Source: Whitmania pigra (lineage: Eukaryota; Annelida; Clitellata; Hirudinida; Haemopidae). From it: 64,000 bases of DNA. The DNA lies in NCBI GenBank assembly GCA_021613335.1, contig JAJTWR010000410.1, positions 321,501 to 385,500 on the forward strand, in the 5' to 3' direction. Shown in pieces: positions 21,912 to 39,736 of the stretch. A program made the translations under genes and the position numbers. Position 1 is the stretch's first letter, and every line of letters starts with the position of its first letter. Under the pieces are notes generated by a model. The model was not told the DNA's origin, ran no database searches, and was given only the letters and a program-made list of their open reading frames with translations.

Positions 21912-23744
21912 GATTATTTTTACTTTAAAATCGATTTTTTAGAAATATAAGGACAGCTGGTTTCAACCTGGGTTCATCAGGAGGTCTATTTTTAGAAGTT
22001 TGTGCTCGTGTAATGTTGTGCTGCGTCAGGTGTTGTTTAAGTTGTTGTTGTTTCTGAAATATTTCCGAGGTCAGATATGTGCTGCTGTTCTCCGAAAATT
22101 AAGACGAGAACTAAACCATGTCAATTCAAAATAATTGCAATAATTAACCTTTTAAATTAAATTATAATTTTTCATTCATTAAAATAAATTTGCAAACACT
22201 CAAAAAGAAATTTGGTTAGCATGACTCATCGAAGGTGTTTCCGTAAGATTCCACAATCATCTTCCTTCGTGACGACAAGAAACGCAACGATTATTGATTT
22301 CTTTCGAAGACCGCATAAGATTGTCTTCGCTGTAAAAATGCGTGGAATAACTTCCAGTTAAATGCCTTTCATGTGATTGATGGTTTAATTGGTTACGTGG
22401 TTATTAATTATTTGATAATTTCTTCGCTAACGACCTCACTCAGCTGACGGCTAATGCTTCTGACGAGATGCGCTGACTCACGCCGTTAAGCTGGTCACCA
22501 AGTCATTAAAACATGACGGAAATATCATCGCTTCGAAGATTTAAAGAGAGTTATTTATAAGATTTAAAAATAATTATGGCAGAAAATAAATTTTAATTAA
22601 ACCGGGCGGCGGTTGCGATAAGGTCAATTAAGAATGCAATTTCTAATGGTTATCGATATCTCCATTGATTGGTTCGAATTTGATGAAAACCAGCCACCTT
22701 TACTCGTTTACTCGGAGCTTTTGGTCGTTGCTTTGGAAACGAGGTTTGCATTCGCAAGCGTCACAAACGTTACTTCAAATGCGAGTACTGATGATGATGA
22801 TAATGATGATCCCACGGGGGTGTGATTATGAAGAAATAACATTAATAGTAATAATAATGATGATGATGATGATGATGATGCCTCTTTCTAATTACTTTAA
22901 ATGATACACGATGTCTCACGAACGCTTAAATTAATGCTTGTGCCTAAGTTATTATGTGAATATTACGCGTTAGTAAAACATTTGCAACGTAAGAGCAATT
23001 ACCTCGAGTGTATTTACTTTACCAAAACAAACAAATTGACAACGATCATCGACCTCGTTCTTCCCAGCAACTTCGCGCAAACTTAATGAGTTGTGCACGT
23101 TGCGTGGCATTTTAATTTTCTCTTTATTTTGACAACTGATTGTGAATTTGCCGACTGCTCGTTCGTTTGGTTGTCACCGACAACTTGTCAGTCGATTTCT
23201 ACAAAGTCGTGCAGCAATCGTTCAAATGCAGATTATTAGCACCTTAGTTCCACTCAATTCAAATGCAGATTATTAGCACCTTAGTTCCACTCAATTTAAA
23301 TTTAAGTACGAGGGGACACACCTGATAGTTCATAAAATGAGTAATGACAAATCAATGAGGAGGCATCGAAATGGCTTAATGTTCCTCAAAATGGTTTAAT
23401 GTTACCACAGTCACTCATGCAGTTCAGTCAGAAGCTAAAAGGTTAATAATAAAGATTGACTAATTCCTGCCCGCGTTTTAAAGCTCATTTTAAAGATCAT
23501 GTCTATGATTTATTAGCATTTCTCTATTGATAAAGAAATAACGCGAATAACATAAGTTAAAGTCTATTTTTATAGCAGATTTTCTAGTCTTAACTCAACA
23601 GCGCTAAAATTAGTTTGACAATTCAATGGGTGACTCGAACAAAGTGCCAAAGCCCAGATTTCAGAGGTCCACAATAGTGGTCTTTATTTAGTGTTTATAA
23701 ATTAATTATTTCAATAATAGAATTAAAGTTATTTTAACTATTAA
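21912..23744. other. Intergenic with a small perfect tandem duplication
   Basis: A 37-bp unit is duplicated exactly at 23221-23257 and 23258-23294. Short GAT tracts occur near 22788-22880. No gene is supported. Confidence 0.5.
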
Positions 23745-23807
23745 ATGTTTAATTTAATTTTGGATCTTCAGTTCACTTTTAAGCACTACTTGCTATGCTT
23801 TCTTGTT

Positions 23808-25589
23808 ATGGCTGTTTTTCGCCCTCTCCGAGCAAGTTGTCTGGCCTCACGATGGCAAATTTCTGCAAATCGAACATTAAGCGTTATGCACGCTTTTAAA
23901 ACTAATGATGAGAATTTGAGGTATTTAATTTCATTGTATCTTCTGGTGCTAACCAGGACGGAGTTTAAGTTTCACTCACTATTTTTCTTGATAATATGCA
24001 TATTTACAATTTGTACACTGAAATAATTAGATTAGAAAGTTGATTTGCAGTTTTAATGGTTGGCAAAGTTATGATAGCAATTCTTTGTGGTTCCCAACAT
24101 AAATAATTGTTTAGCAATATATATATTTCACTTTAAATATCAGTAATTTAATTTTAAAATCTGGTTTGTGATGATGCGATTGAGCTATAGAAGGCATTGA
24201 GATTTGTTTTTCTGTGTTTTGCACACTTTAGATCACAACCAAAACCTCTTTCCACCCAGTTACAAGTATTCCTAAAAAAACCTGTGCTAGACAAAGAAAT
24301 ACGTAAAAATGACCATTTCTTCCACCTCCTACGAGCACAGCTCGACATCATTTTGAACAAAAAGACGGAAAGCTTACTGGTTTGAGGATGTTACTGTTGT
24401 TGCTAATACAATTGGATGATGTTATTTGTATAATTTCTCTTAGAAATCTTTGGAAAATGGAGATCTCAGTGTGAATGAATTTGATAAAATTGCCACAAGG
24501 ATTGGTCTTCACAAACTCTCCACTGATGAGTTTGGTAGATTCTTTCCCAAACGTTCTTCCTTCTATGCATATGTAAGTTGTTCCATTGTTTGCAATCACA
24601 AACTCATGGTTATTAGACTCACATTTAAAGTAACTTTTTTCAAGCTTACCTGTGATCAAGAAATTCAGCAGATGAATGTTTATGTGTCAAACAACAGTGT
24701 AATGCCTCAAAAAGAGAATACTTTTTTGTTTGGGCTTTTTGCAAAGCGTCACAAATACGACAAGGTTGTCATATTGCTCAAGGACTCAAGAAATAAAGTG
24801 TCTTTAAAATGTTTTGTGAATTTGCCGGCAAATGACACACTAGCTATCCTACCAGGATGTGGGTTAGATTTGTGATTCAGATTTCATGATTTTCTCATGA
24901 TGATGTTGATTACAGCGAGAGTCCAAGGAAACGTTCCTTACAAATTGCTCCTCTCCTCATTGGTCGGCCTGTCTCTCGGGAGTGCAACGTCCGCTGCGAT
25001 TTCTAAAGTCTTGTATTTGCCTTCCAGTGCCCTTATTAATTTGACTGCAGCATCCATCCTTGTCTCAGCTTATGTCTGGGGAAAGTGGAAGGACAGTCAG
25101 AGTTCTATTCTGCTGGACAAGTGCTGGACTTTGAACGAGTGTGGATTTGTTAGCGGGAATGTCATGCTGCAACTGGTGAAGAATGAAATCGTCTCGAAAC
25201 TGTTTCTTGAGGTTTTAGCAATTTATTCGTTCCTTCTGAGGGAAAGAGACAACAAGATGGAGACAGGAGAAACGTGTATGCTTCATTAGTGCATTTGAGG
25301 ATATTAAAATTCTAAATTGTATTTCAAATGATTGATTCTTGTAGCTGATCAACTGATCGTGGATGATTATTTTTTGAGGAAATTTAAGAAATTTATGTCT
25401 GGGGAGCTGGATTTTGAGCCTGCTAAAGACTTTTCCTTTGATGAGATTGTTCAGTTGATGGAGAAACTTGAAATGGCGAGGAGGGGTGACGGGTCGAACC
25501 AACTCAACGTCACACCATTCAAAGAACTTTTGTCCAATCTGCAGAACAAAGAACTCTTTTTCTCTGATAGATTTGATCTGCAGTGTTGA
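23808..25589 (+). CDS. TMEM143/DUF3754-like mitochondrial membrane protein
   Basis: Six exons: 23808-23920, 24232-24379, 24444-24572, 24645-24858, 24916-25275 and 25345-25589. Phases 2, 0, 0, 1, 1 all agree, giving 402 aa. Exon 1 encodes a mitochondrial-type leader, Arg-rich and without acids (MAVFRPLRASCLASRW). Exon 4 contains FAKRHKYDKVVILLKD and a following LKCF block, matching the segment before the membrane part in TMEM143. Exon 5 holds two hydrophobic helices (about residues 210-230 and 236-256) closed by WGKWKDSQ, then LVKNEIVSKLFLEVLAIYSF. This pattern recalls TMEM143 by memory of the family; no search was run. Its biochemical role is not known. Three donors are weak (CTG|GTTTGA, GAT|GTGGGT, CGT|GTATGC), so exon ends 24379, 24858 and 25275 are provisional. 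Confidence 0.68.
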
Positions 25590-28025
25590 TTTTGCATTGC
25601 TTAGTGAATTTATTATTGTGAGTGCTGAGATCATGTTATAGATTTATTCCAACATCATGAATATATCAAACCAAATTTCAAAAGCCTGGGTTTTCATGCC
25701 AACAACGGGTCTCAAAATTTCATCCAAATAATTGTGTTTTTGCTAATTGGGTTTATTACGTGAGAAATAGCATGCCACATTGAAGATAATTGGAATGATT
25801 TGTGGAGGCTCAAGTGGATGTTCTGTTTTTCATGCAACATCAACTCAGGGACCTATTTTGGTGGCTTGTGTTGGAATTAAATTCATTAGCAGTGCTTGGC
25901 ATAATTCTGCCAGACTGACATGATGATTGCTTGTGTGCAGTTTTTATTTGCCGGGTTGCCTTAGTTACATTGAAATCGAGTATGTGGGAACCTGTCACTT
26001 GATTTGGAGGCCTGTAGAAAGAACTATTGTTTAATAATTATTTAGTTTTTGTGATAATAACGGTCTTCGAATGTTCTTCCTGAAGTTGCGTGTACTCGTT
26101 AATGTCTCGGTTGAATTATTTCGAAGTTTTAAGAATTGTGTTATGCAAATGAACTCTGAGTAAGTGGGGAGTCGCGCTAACCGCTTTGGTTGTAAAATGG
26201 TGTGCTGTTGACTTTATGGTAGAAGATGGTTATGATCCTCAAGTATCAAATCATTATCGATGACAACATTTGATGACCTGCTAAAATGGGAGATAATAGT
26301 CGGCTATTATGTCATATTTGAAATCATGTGCAACCTATTATTTAATTAGGTTGTAATTAAAGTCATTTAAAACTATTTAATTTGTTTGTGTAAAGTTTGG
26401 ACTCGCAACCGTTCGAAGAATTTCGTGAAACGATAGGATGCCGCCTGCAATTAAAGAGGTATACTTGCACATAATGCACCTTGATTTAGAGGTGAATAAA
26501 TAATTAGTTGAATATGTAATTAACGTGGGAGTGATCGCTTCCTGACAAGAATAATTCAGACTGCAAGTCATAACTAAACTAATGCACCTTTGGTTAAAAA
26601 TGACATAAGGAAGTGGTCTCCTCAGTTGAGAGGAATTTCATGATTTATTATATTATTAATTCACAACTTATTTTCTCACTTTTTCATAATTGGTTACATT
26701 ATTCATTATGTTATTATTCTACAATTTACTGCATCATTATTTATTGGTGTTAGTCCACAATACATCATAATATTATTTCACTATTTTGTTGAAGTGAGCA
26801 AACATCTATCTGATAATCTAGCTGTCATTATTACCAAAACACCAGATTTCAGGGTTTTCCCCACAACATCTGGCATCGCCGAGCATGTGGTGCTCCAATA
26901 GTTTTTAATGGTGGGCGTATTTTAATTGCTCTGGCAGCAATTGTTATTAGGATGACATTGATCCACTAAATTAGATTAAATACCACAGTTCGGCCTTCTT
27001 AATTATCAAATTACTATATTAAATTATTTTTAAATTTGCAAGCAATAATTTGTTTTATCAAGTTTGGTTATCGAGCAAAGATTTTGACCTACTTCTTCAT
27101 AAAAAATATAAGCATCTTCACCAACATTACCATCATCCCCATATATCGTTGAAAGGTTGTTTTTATTTCAAATACAAACTTTTAAACTTTTAAACTTATG
27201 AACTTATGAAAGACGACTTATGAAAGGGAGATTGAAAAACAATTGTTTTTTTTTATTCTGGTGATAATCCTTGACCACAAATAGTCACTATTAAAATTAA
27301 AAATATTAATAATAACCTTATTGATACAATAATTCATTGAACTCAAGGTCTGATAAAAAATTGAAAAAAATCAAATTGAAGCTGTTGGCAAATAGGGGTT
27401 TGAAAAGTTGGTTCATCCGCAATCAAACTGTGTCTGAATGCTTCAGAATCTCAGAAGTTCATTCGTGGATTTCCTAGCTTTATTTGATTGTAATATGTTT
27501 ATCAATTTGATCGTCGAAACTTACATACATACATTCACGTCTAAACAAGGCTAATTGTTGTTGATTGTTGTCAGATTACAAGTCATTTAAGTCATAAATA
27601 TAATTAAGACATTTAAGTCACAAACAATATTAAATCATTTAAGTCATGCATATTTAAAATTAAAATCACCAAGAAATAACTTTTGCTATTTGTTTTCTTC
27701 GATTGAATTCGTATCATATGTATTACTAAATATTAATATCATTATTACTTACCGTCGTTGTATCAGTGAGTTTTATAATTTTGTTAATATTTTATTACTT
27801 CGTGTAATAGTTTAGACACATTTACACGTAAAAGTTAAAAGTTAGGAAGCTCAGATGATGTCGAAAGTGGTCAATAAAGTTTTACTACAAATTTAGCGGT
27901 GTCTGGTAATTTATTTTGTTTCAAAATGTAGACAAGACTTAAGAAGAAAATACTCAGCTATTACAATTTATTAAAAACTTTTGATATTAGTTCGATTCTT
28001 TTTGTGCTCGTAAACTTTGCATTCC
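25590..28025. other. Intergenic, no gene seen
   Basis: AT-rich DNA with no supported coding frame. A short motif (CATTTAAGTCA and close variants) recurs three times between 27575 and 27645. Confidence 0.5.
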
Positions 28026-30532
28026 TAATCGTGTCCTGAATCCTTGATAATTCAAATGATATGTATTCAAAAGAAGGTCTTGAATTAGCGTAGAATAATA
28101 AGTCAGATGTCTTATTCCAGATTTCTTGGTGAGAAATAATAGCTAATGTAAGGTCAGGCTCGACAGCGCTTTTGATACACTAGCGTCATTGCATCATTGT
28201 CACATGCAATTTCACATCCATCATCCAAAGCAACAAATTAATGAAACGTCATATCTGGAGGAGGAATCCGCAAACATTATAACCCTTTTTTTAACAATGG
28301 ACATATTACTGGTAGATTCTTGGAGCGAGCTATGCAGACCATTCAAACACTTGGCCACTGACTTCCCTATAATGACATTATATCATCCTTTCTCGTTTGT
28401 TTTGCCATCGTCCCCCACTTTCCATTTCTTTTTGATTTCTTCTTTTCTTTTATATTCGATATCTGATGTTGGCTAACTTTGAAGTCCTTGCTAAGTTTTG
28501 AGATAGAATTAGTTCTTTCGTAAGCAGAAATTACCTCAATTTTTATCCATTGTCCTTCTTTCATCGCTAAAAATTTTTCGAAAATCGATAAAAAAGTTAC
28601 TTAAGCAAGATTAAACGGAAAGTGTGAAATCTAACATAAGCACCGAAGGTGCCATTTGTTTTTACAAATTTTATTTTAAAAAAATTCTAAATTTAAAAAA
28701 ACAAATGTGTCTATAGGCAAGTTTGGGAACAATTTCAGGCACGCTTTTATTAAAGTTTGACAGGTTCTTAATTTAGCGCTTTCATTAAGCGTCAAATTGT
28801 ATTACAAAAAAATCCGTTCTTGAAAAAACCTTCCTAGACGCAATTTTTCTCTCAATCAAGGTGTCCGTGTTGGCAATTTTTGCAGTATAATAGATTAGGG
28901 TTTCGAGCCTATCTCGATGAAAATTGTTTTAGTGATATGAATATGTTAATTTAGAGTTTGGTGGTATAGTGATAAACTTTACCTCTAAATGAGGAAAATT
29001 GGAGGTTTTTCAAGCTCAACAGTTTTTTTAAAATGATTAATATAATATTAATAAGATTGTTATAATTGTTATTACTAAAAGTTATTTGTTACGAATAATA
29101 TATACACACACAAACTTTGCCCAGATTCAAGAATCACACAATTTACACAGTTATCTATTAAATTACTGCCGATTTTTGACCAAAACATTATTTATATCAT
29201 TTATAAAGTCGTATTCAATTAATAAGCAATAACATTTAGCAGTAAAATTTGAATATTAGTGTAATTTCATCGGCAAATGCAGTTGTTTATCCAGGTTTTC
29301 GCAGCTGGGGATCTCTTCCTGTCCAGCAAATAATTTTTATTACGTGCGTATTTATTATCTGATTTTAATTAGTGAGAGTGCACATGCACATGTTTTAGGA
29401 TATTTTTTTACACAACAGCAATTGATATTTGATGTTGATATTTGATATGTACATATATGCTTGCTAGCAACAAAATGCATGTGTGAACCAACTAACAGCA
29501 GAATTTACCAATTCGCATTAAGAACCACCGCCGATTCTCGATCTCTTTATAATTATTTTTCCCTACATTTCAAACAGAAAAATCTCTCACAAAATTCCAA
29601 ATGTCAATGGGAAGTTTTGTTGCTCGCGAATTTGTGAACCATTGACACACTGCATCGTCGACATCTTTGTGCTCAGCCACTCTAAGTTTTTATCTTGCTG
29701 GATCAAAAACAGACTTCTCGTACATTTGCTTTATCATATCGGCCTTCCTTTTCCATTCTGAAATGGTGTTGCTGGAATGCCATTTTTTTTGAATGACGAC
29801 AAAGGTCCATCTGTTTCCTTTTCTAGATGCAGTGTGATTTCATTCTTTCTCTCTATTGACTGATTGTCCAGTTTTCTCTTAATACCTCCAGACATTTTTG
29901 GAACTAGGAAACAGAACAAAAAAAACAAAAACAAAATAGATGCAGCATGTTGCCCTTCCTACAAAATCAATAAAGGTGAACTGGGTTCGGCATAAATGAA
30001 TCAATATAACTGATGAGAAAATGCTGTGACAACATGGGAATTTAGTGGCGGTTCAAAGTTGCTGTATGATAAATTTAAAGATGATTCAGTCGTTTTTCAG
30101 CACCACAATGCCCCACTATACAAAAAAGGCTTTTCTCCAGAAGTAGATTTTGAAGGTTTTGAAGTGGCCATCTTGCTCCCCAAACTTGAACCCCATTGAA
30201 AACGTGTGAGTCACATTTTCAGTTAAAACTGCTTGCTAGGAAGTTGTATTCCAGTGGGAAGCAATAGTGTTCAGGAACTGAAAGTTGCCTTGAATAAGGC
30301 CTGGAAAGAGTTGCATGAAAAGAGCTTGAAACCTTTCTTGGATTCATTAAAAAAGGAGATAAGATACATTATTGACTTTCATATAAATAATAATATGATT
30401 ATTCCTCTTGATCCTACACGTAATTTTGGATATTTCCATTTTCCTGATAATTGCACGAAATATTTGTCTGAGTTCAATAAATTTTATAAGCATGTAGGTG
30501 TAATGTGTTTCGATTGCGTCAAAAATGGCCCA
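28026..30532. repeat. Tandem 2507-bp duplication, unit A
   Basis: The sequence from 28026 reappears from 30533 with an offset of 2507. Only a few differences are visible (for example CTCGTAC against CTGGTAC near 29717, CTG/CAG near 29812, and one A fewer in a homopolymer near 29920). The unit contains relic transposase: on the minus strand at 28367-28564 a helix-turn-helix-like stretch (LSKDFKVSQHQISNI); on the plus strand at about 30080-30535 a Tc1-like C-terminus (FQHHNAPL, later VALNKAWKELHEKSL). Confidence 0.9.
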
Positions 30533-33038
30533 TAATCGTGTCCTGAATCCTTGATAATTCAAATGATATGTATTCAAAAGAAGGTCTTGAATTAGCGTAG
30601 AATAATAAGTCAGATGTCTTATTCCAGATTTCTTGGTGAGAAATAATAGCTAATGTAAGGTCAGGCTCGACAGCGCTTTTGATACACTAGCGTCATTGCA
30701 TCATTGTCACATGCAATTTCACATCCATCATCCAAAGCAACAAATTAATGAAACGTCATATCTGGAGGAGGAATCCGCAAACATTATAACCCTTTTTTTA
30801 ACAATGGACATATTACTGGTAGATTCTTGGAGCGAGCTATGCAGACCATTCAAACACTTGGCCACTGACTTCCCTATAATGACATTATATCATCCTTTCT
30901 CGTTTGTTTTGCCATCGTCCCCCACTTTCCATTTCTTTTTGATTTCTTCTTTTCTTTTATATTCGATATCTGATGTTGGCTAACTTTGAAGTCCTTGCTA
31001 AGTTTTGAGATAGAATTAGTTCTTTCGTAAGCAGAAATTACCTCAATTTTTATCCATTGTCCTTCTTTCATCGCTAAAAATTTTTCGAAAATCGATAAAA
31101 AAGTTACTTAAGCAAGATTAAACGGAAAGTGTGAAATCTAACATAAGCACCGAAGGTGCCATTTGTTTTTACAAATTTTATTTTAAAAAAATTCTAAATT
31201 TAAAAAAACAAATGTGTCTATAGGCAAGTTTGGGAACAATTTCAGGCACGCTTTTATTAAAGTTTGACAGGTTCTTAATTTAGCGCTTTCATTAAGCGTC
31301 AAATTGTATTACAAAAAAATCCGTTCTTGAAAAAACCTTCCTAGACGCAATTTTTCTCTCAATCAAGGTGTCCGTGTTGGCAATTTTTGCAGTATAATAG
31401 ATTAGGGTTTCGAGCCTATCTCGATGAAAATTGTTTTAGTGATATGAATATGTTAATTTAGAGTTTGGTGGTATAGTGATAAACTTTACCTCTAAATGAG
31501 GAAAATTGGAGGTTTTTCAAGCTCAACAGTTTTTTTAAAATGATTAATATAATATTAATAAGATTGTTATAATTGTTATTACTAAAAGTTATTTGTTACG
31601 AATAATATATACACACACAAACTTTGCCCAGATTCAAGAATCACACAATTTACACAGTTATCTATTAAATTACTGCCGATTTTTGACCAAAACATTATTT
31701 ATATCATTTATAAAGTCGTATTCAATTAATAAGCAATAACATTTAGCAGTAAAATTTGAATATTAGTGTAATTTCATCGGCAAATGCAGTTGTTTATCCA
31801 GGTTTTCGCAGCTGGGGATCTCTTCCTGTCCAGCAAATAATTTTTATTACGTGCGTATTTATTATCTGATTTTAATTAGTGAGAGTGCACATGCACATGT
31901 TTTAGGATATTTTTTTACACAACAGCAATTGATATTTGATGTTGATATTTGATATGTACATATATGCTTGCTAGCAACAAAATGCATGTGTGAACCAACT
32001 AACAGCAGAATTTACCAATTCGCATTAAGAACCACCGCCGATTCTCGATCTCTTTATAATTATTTTTCCCTACATTTCAAACAGAAAAATCTCTCACAAA
32101 ATTCCAAATGTCAATGGGAAGTTTTGTTGCTCGCGAATTTGTGAACCATTGACACACTGCATCGTCGACATCTTTGTGCTCAGCCACTCTAAGTTTTTAT
32201 CTTGCTGGATCAAAAACAGACTTCTGGTACATTTGCTTTATCATATCGGCCTTCCTTTTCCATTCTGAAATGGTGTTGCTGGAATGCCATTTTTTTTGAA
32301 TGACGACAAAGGTCCATCAGTTTCCTTTTCTAGATGCAGTGTGATTTCATTCTTTCTCTCTATTGACTGATTGTCCAGTTTTCTCTTAATACCTCCAGAC
32401 ATTTTTGGAACTAGGAAACAGAACAAAAAAACAAAAACAAAATAGATGCAGCATGTTGCCCTTCCTACAAAATCAATAAAGGTGAACTGGGTTCGGCATA
32501 AATGAATCAATATAACTGATGAGAAAATGCTGTGACAACATGGGAATTTAGTGGCGGTTCAAAGTTGCTGTATGATAAATTTAAAGATGATTCAGTCGTT
32601 TTTCAGCACCACAATGCCCCACTATACAAAAAAGGCTTTTCTCCAGAAGTAGATTTTGAAGGTTTTGAAGTGGCCATCTTGCTCCCCAAACTTGAACCCC
32701 ATTGAAAACGTGTGAGTCACATTTTCAGTTAAAACTGCTTGCTAGGAAGTTGTATTCCAGTGGGAAGCAATAGTGTTCAGGAACTGAAAGTTGCCTTGAA
32801 TAAGGCCTGGAAAGAGTTGCATGAAAAGAGCTTGAAACCTTTCTTGGATTCATTAAAAAAGGAGATAAGATACATTATTGACTTTCATATAAATAATAAT
32901 ATGATTATTCCTCTTGATCCTACACGTAATTTTGGATATTTCCATTTTCCTGATAATTGCACGAAATATTTGTCTGAGTTCAATAAATTTTATAAGCATG
33001 TAGGTGTAATGTGTTTCGATTGCGTCAAAAATGGCCCA
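30533..33038. repeat. Tandem 2507-bp duplication, unit B
   Basis: Near-identical second unit, joined directly to unit A at the point where the relic frame reads NGP followed by the TAA stop. The source element continues past this unit to a Tc1-type terminal repeat at 33088-33110, which unit A lacks. The duplication breakpoints therefore fall inside the dead transposon, not at its ends. Confidence 0.9.
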
Positions 33039-33087
33039 TAAAATCTCTGTACATAAAAAGAAAATTAAAAATCAAGAAAATTAAAAA

Positions 33088-33110
33088 GGCCAAATTTTTG
33101 CAACGCACTG
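33088..33110 (-). mobile_element. Right terminal repeat of a Tc1-like element
   Basis: On the minus strand this reads CAGTGCGTTGCAAAAATTTG, preceded by TA. That fits a Tc1/mariner end with a TA target. The matching left end was not found; the element is truncated. Confidence 0.5.
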
Positions 33111-33677
33111 TATTACTGGAAATTCAATTATAATCACAAATAATACAATTTATTTCATGATTAAAAATATATTATCAGATATTAACATATTGTTGTATTA
33201 ACAAATTGTTTAAATTAGTTCACACGTAATAATATATTTTCAGATATCCAATGTGCTGCTATAATAATAGATATTTGTAATATATTTTCAGAATTCAAGA
33301 ACTTAAGAAGATAATTAATTCCTCTGAAGTTGACGTCACGATGAGGTAATTTGTGCACGAATCTCCAGCACAAGTGGTTCCAATTGGCCAACATTTCACT
33401 CACGTGATCACAAGGTGCTCGACTGGAGATCATCATCGGGATGAGATATTTTGGAACATGTCTGCAATGTTTCCACAAAATCTTGTCACATATAGTCATG
33501 TAAATCATCATTCAATTCAATAAAATAATCATTATTTTGATCCTTTTCAAACGTTTGAACCCGCATCCACCCCGTCCTAAACACAGGTCTGAATTGAATT
33601 GAATTTAATGTTTTGCTGGCTTTGAAACTATATTGAACAAATTAGGAGTCAGTTTGTTCTCAAACTGGTGTTACATG

Positions 33678-34681
33678 CCGTGTTTCCCCGAAAATTAGCC
33701 TCGGCTTGATTTTTCAAGGCGTTCGTAGTGTAAGCCCTACCCCGAAAATAAGCCCTAGTTAAGATCGCCAGCCGGTATTTACAGTCGTGCCATATGTCTG
33801 TTACAACACTCAATAACATATTAAAATTAACAATATAATATCAGCAAAATTTTAGTGATATATTATTACAATAAAGTACGGACACTGAAAATTATGATTT
33901 CTGTAAGTATTTGCACGTAAAATATTGGTGGGTAAGCAGACATTGTAAACAGACAACCGGTTCTAGTACGCAGTTGCATCGGGTTGTGTTTATGAATCTT
34001 TTTAATAAAGAGTTCAAAAAGAAAAAGCTATTCCATCAAATGAAAGAAAGGAATCGTGAAACACTCATGTGACAAAAACATTACAGCTTTCCGCAAAGAA
34101 AAGAAATTGGAAATCCGAATGATCCTCAGAGTGTGATGACCTCATTTAACAGGTGGACGAGGAAAATGCTGAGACGAGTGTCAATCGGAAACTTTGTGAA
34201 ACCTCACCTGTGAGAGGTTGCGAGTCGGGTTAAGAAATCAGTGTGTAAAATCACTGACAGTTGTGTTACCAACGAGCAGCAAGGGACAAAAAATTCTCAT
34301 TTAAGGAAAGTCTTCTCGCTGCTAATACGAAAGATAGAGATTCTGCAGGAAATGGGTTCGGAAGCAATTCAGACAGGAAATCAGAGTTTGGAGATTTACA
34401 GTGAATAAGTTGATATGATTGATACTATATTTGATTAATTTAAAAAAATCTCTAGTTGAAGTCTTTTGTAACATTCTTGTAAAATATTATTTTTATTAAT
34501 AAATGATCAAAACCATGCTCCTTGCCTCTTGTAGCATAATAAATTATGTAACATGAAAATATGTGCTGGTTGGTTGTTGATCATGAAAATATATAACAAC
34601 ACCCGATAATAAGCCCTAGCGCCTTTTTGGAGCAAAACTGAATACAAGACACTAAATGAATACAAGACACTGTCTTATTTA
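33678..34681 (+). mobile_element. Decayed pogo/Tigger-like element (CCGTGTTTCCCCG end)
   Basis: The left end reads CCGTGTTTCCCCGAAAA, followed by repeated AATAAGCCCTA motifs, which recur near the right end (34608-34620) before GACACTGTCTTATTT. The right terminal repeat is lost into an (AATTT)n tract. Inside, at about 34010-34130, a broken frame resembles the start of a pogo-type DNA-binding domain (KRKSYSIK, then AFRKEKKLEIR). No intact transposase is present. Confidence 0.5.
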
Positions 34682-35735
34682 ATTTAATTTAATTTAATTT
34701 AGTAACTTAGATTTGAGTTTATGAGAAAAAAAATTATTTTTTTAAAACGACAATTGAAGAATTTGTAGGCTGATGATGCTAACAGGGACGATAATTAAGG
34801 TTGTGAAGATGCCAGTAGTAATGATGATGATGTTCTTAAAAAAGAATAAAGAAATGCTTAGCACGCCAGTATGTTTAGTAAGCACTCGCTTAACCTCCGA
34901 AAGTTCACCAAGTACATTGTCAGATATAGTAACACAAATTGATACTTCTCAGTAACACAAGCGCACATTCATTAGTAAGACAATCCGGAGTTATCGAAGT
35001 ATCGATAGTAATTCCTGGAAACCATGAAACAACTTTCACTGCAAACATGGAGCGGTTCAAACATTTTTGGGAATTATTAAATATTTGCGCAAAACTCAAA
35101 CAATCTTTGTTGTCCGAAAAGTGAATGTTTGTTAATATCAATAATTATATTATTATTGATTGAAGCGTTTGAATTTTGTGCTTTCTGATGTTAATTATGT
35201 TGATTTTACTTAATTAATTAATTTTAAAATTTAATGTTTTGTACCATTGTACCACGATATCTCACAAATTCTTATTAAAATTATTACCATCAGGTTTAAA
35301 CATTAAAATTGTTTTTGACTCAATTTTTTTTATTTTTGTGGGAATTAAAAAAGAAACTCGTTTGGCTGAATATTTTGATTTTATTTTAATTTATTTTTAC
35401 ATTCAATAAATATTTATTTCAACAAATGAAAACATTTTCTTTCTCAGCAGCTTCAAATGATTTATTGAGAATTTTAAGTGTCTGAATGTCATTAATATCC
35501 CCGCGTGAGTATTTAAACAATGTTAAAACATTAATCAACAATTAATACTAACAAGTTATTAGTTAACTATTACTATACTATCACATTATTAGTCACGTAA
35601 CAGTCAACTAATGAACTAAACAGAAATCGTAAGGCCGCCGTTGAAGCGAGGAGAGACCTCTGAAAATCAGCAGTTCCGTGCAAAAGTTGGAATGAAAGAT
35701 GAAATTCATCACAATTGATCACAAGTTGAAAACAA
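34682..35735. other. Intergenic, no gene seen; possible 3' UTR of the RGK gene
   Basis: No coding frame is supported. A minus-strand AATAAA at 35413-35418 lies about 320 nt downstream of the RGK stop codon and could be its poly(A) signal. Confidence 0.4.
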
Positions 35736-39682
<3,947 letters not shown>

Positions 39683-39730
39683 TCAGCAGTCGAGTAGGGT
39701 CGAGATTTGAAAATGGTGGAATATGGCCTC

Positions 39731-39736
39731 CTTATA
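39731..39736 (-). promoter_or_regulatory. TATA-like box of the RGK gene
   Basis: The minus strand reads TATAAG about 50 nt before the ATG at 39682. This leaves room for a 5' UTR of only about 20 nt, or the true start could be the Met at residue 11 (39652). Confidence 0.35.

Noticed and set aside
24897..25289. Separate small OCIA-like gene
   Set aside because: Two helices followed by GK recalled OCIA proteins, but joining to upstream exons in phase 1 gives a continuous TMEM143-like protein with a mitochondrial leader.
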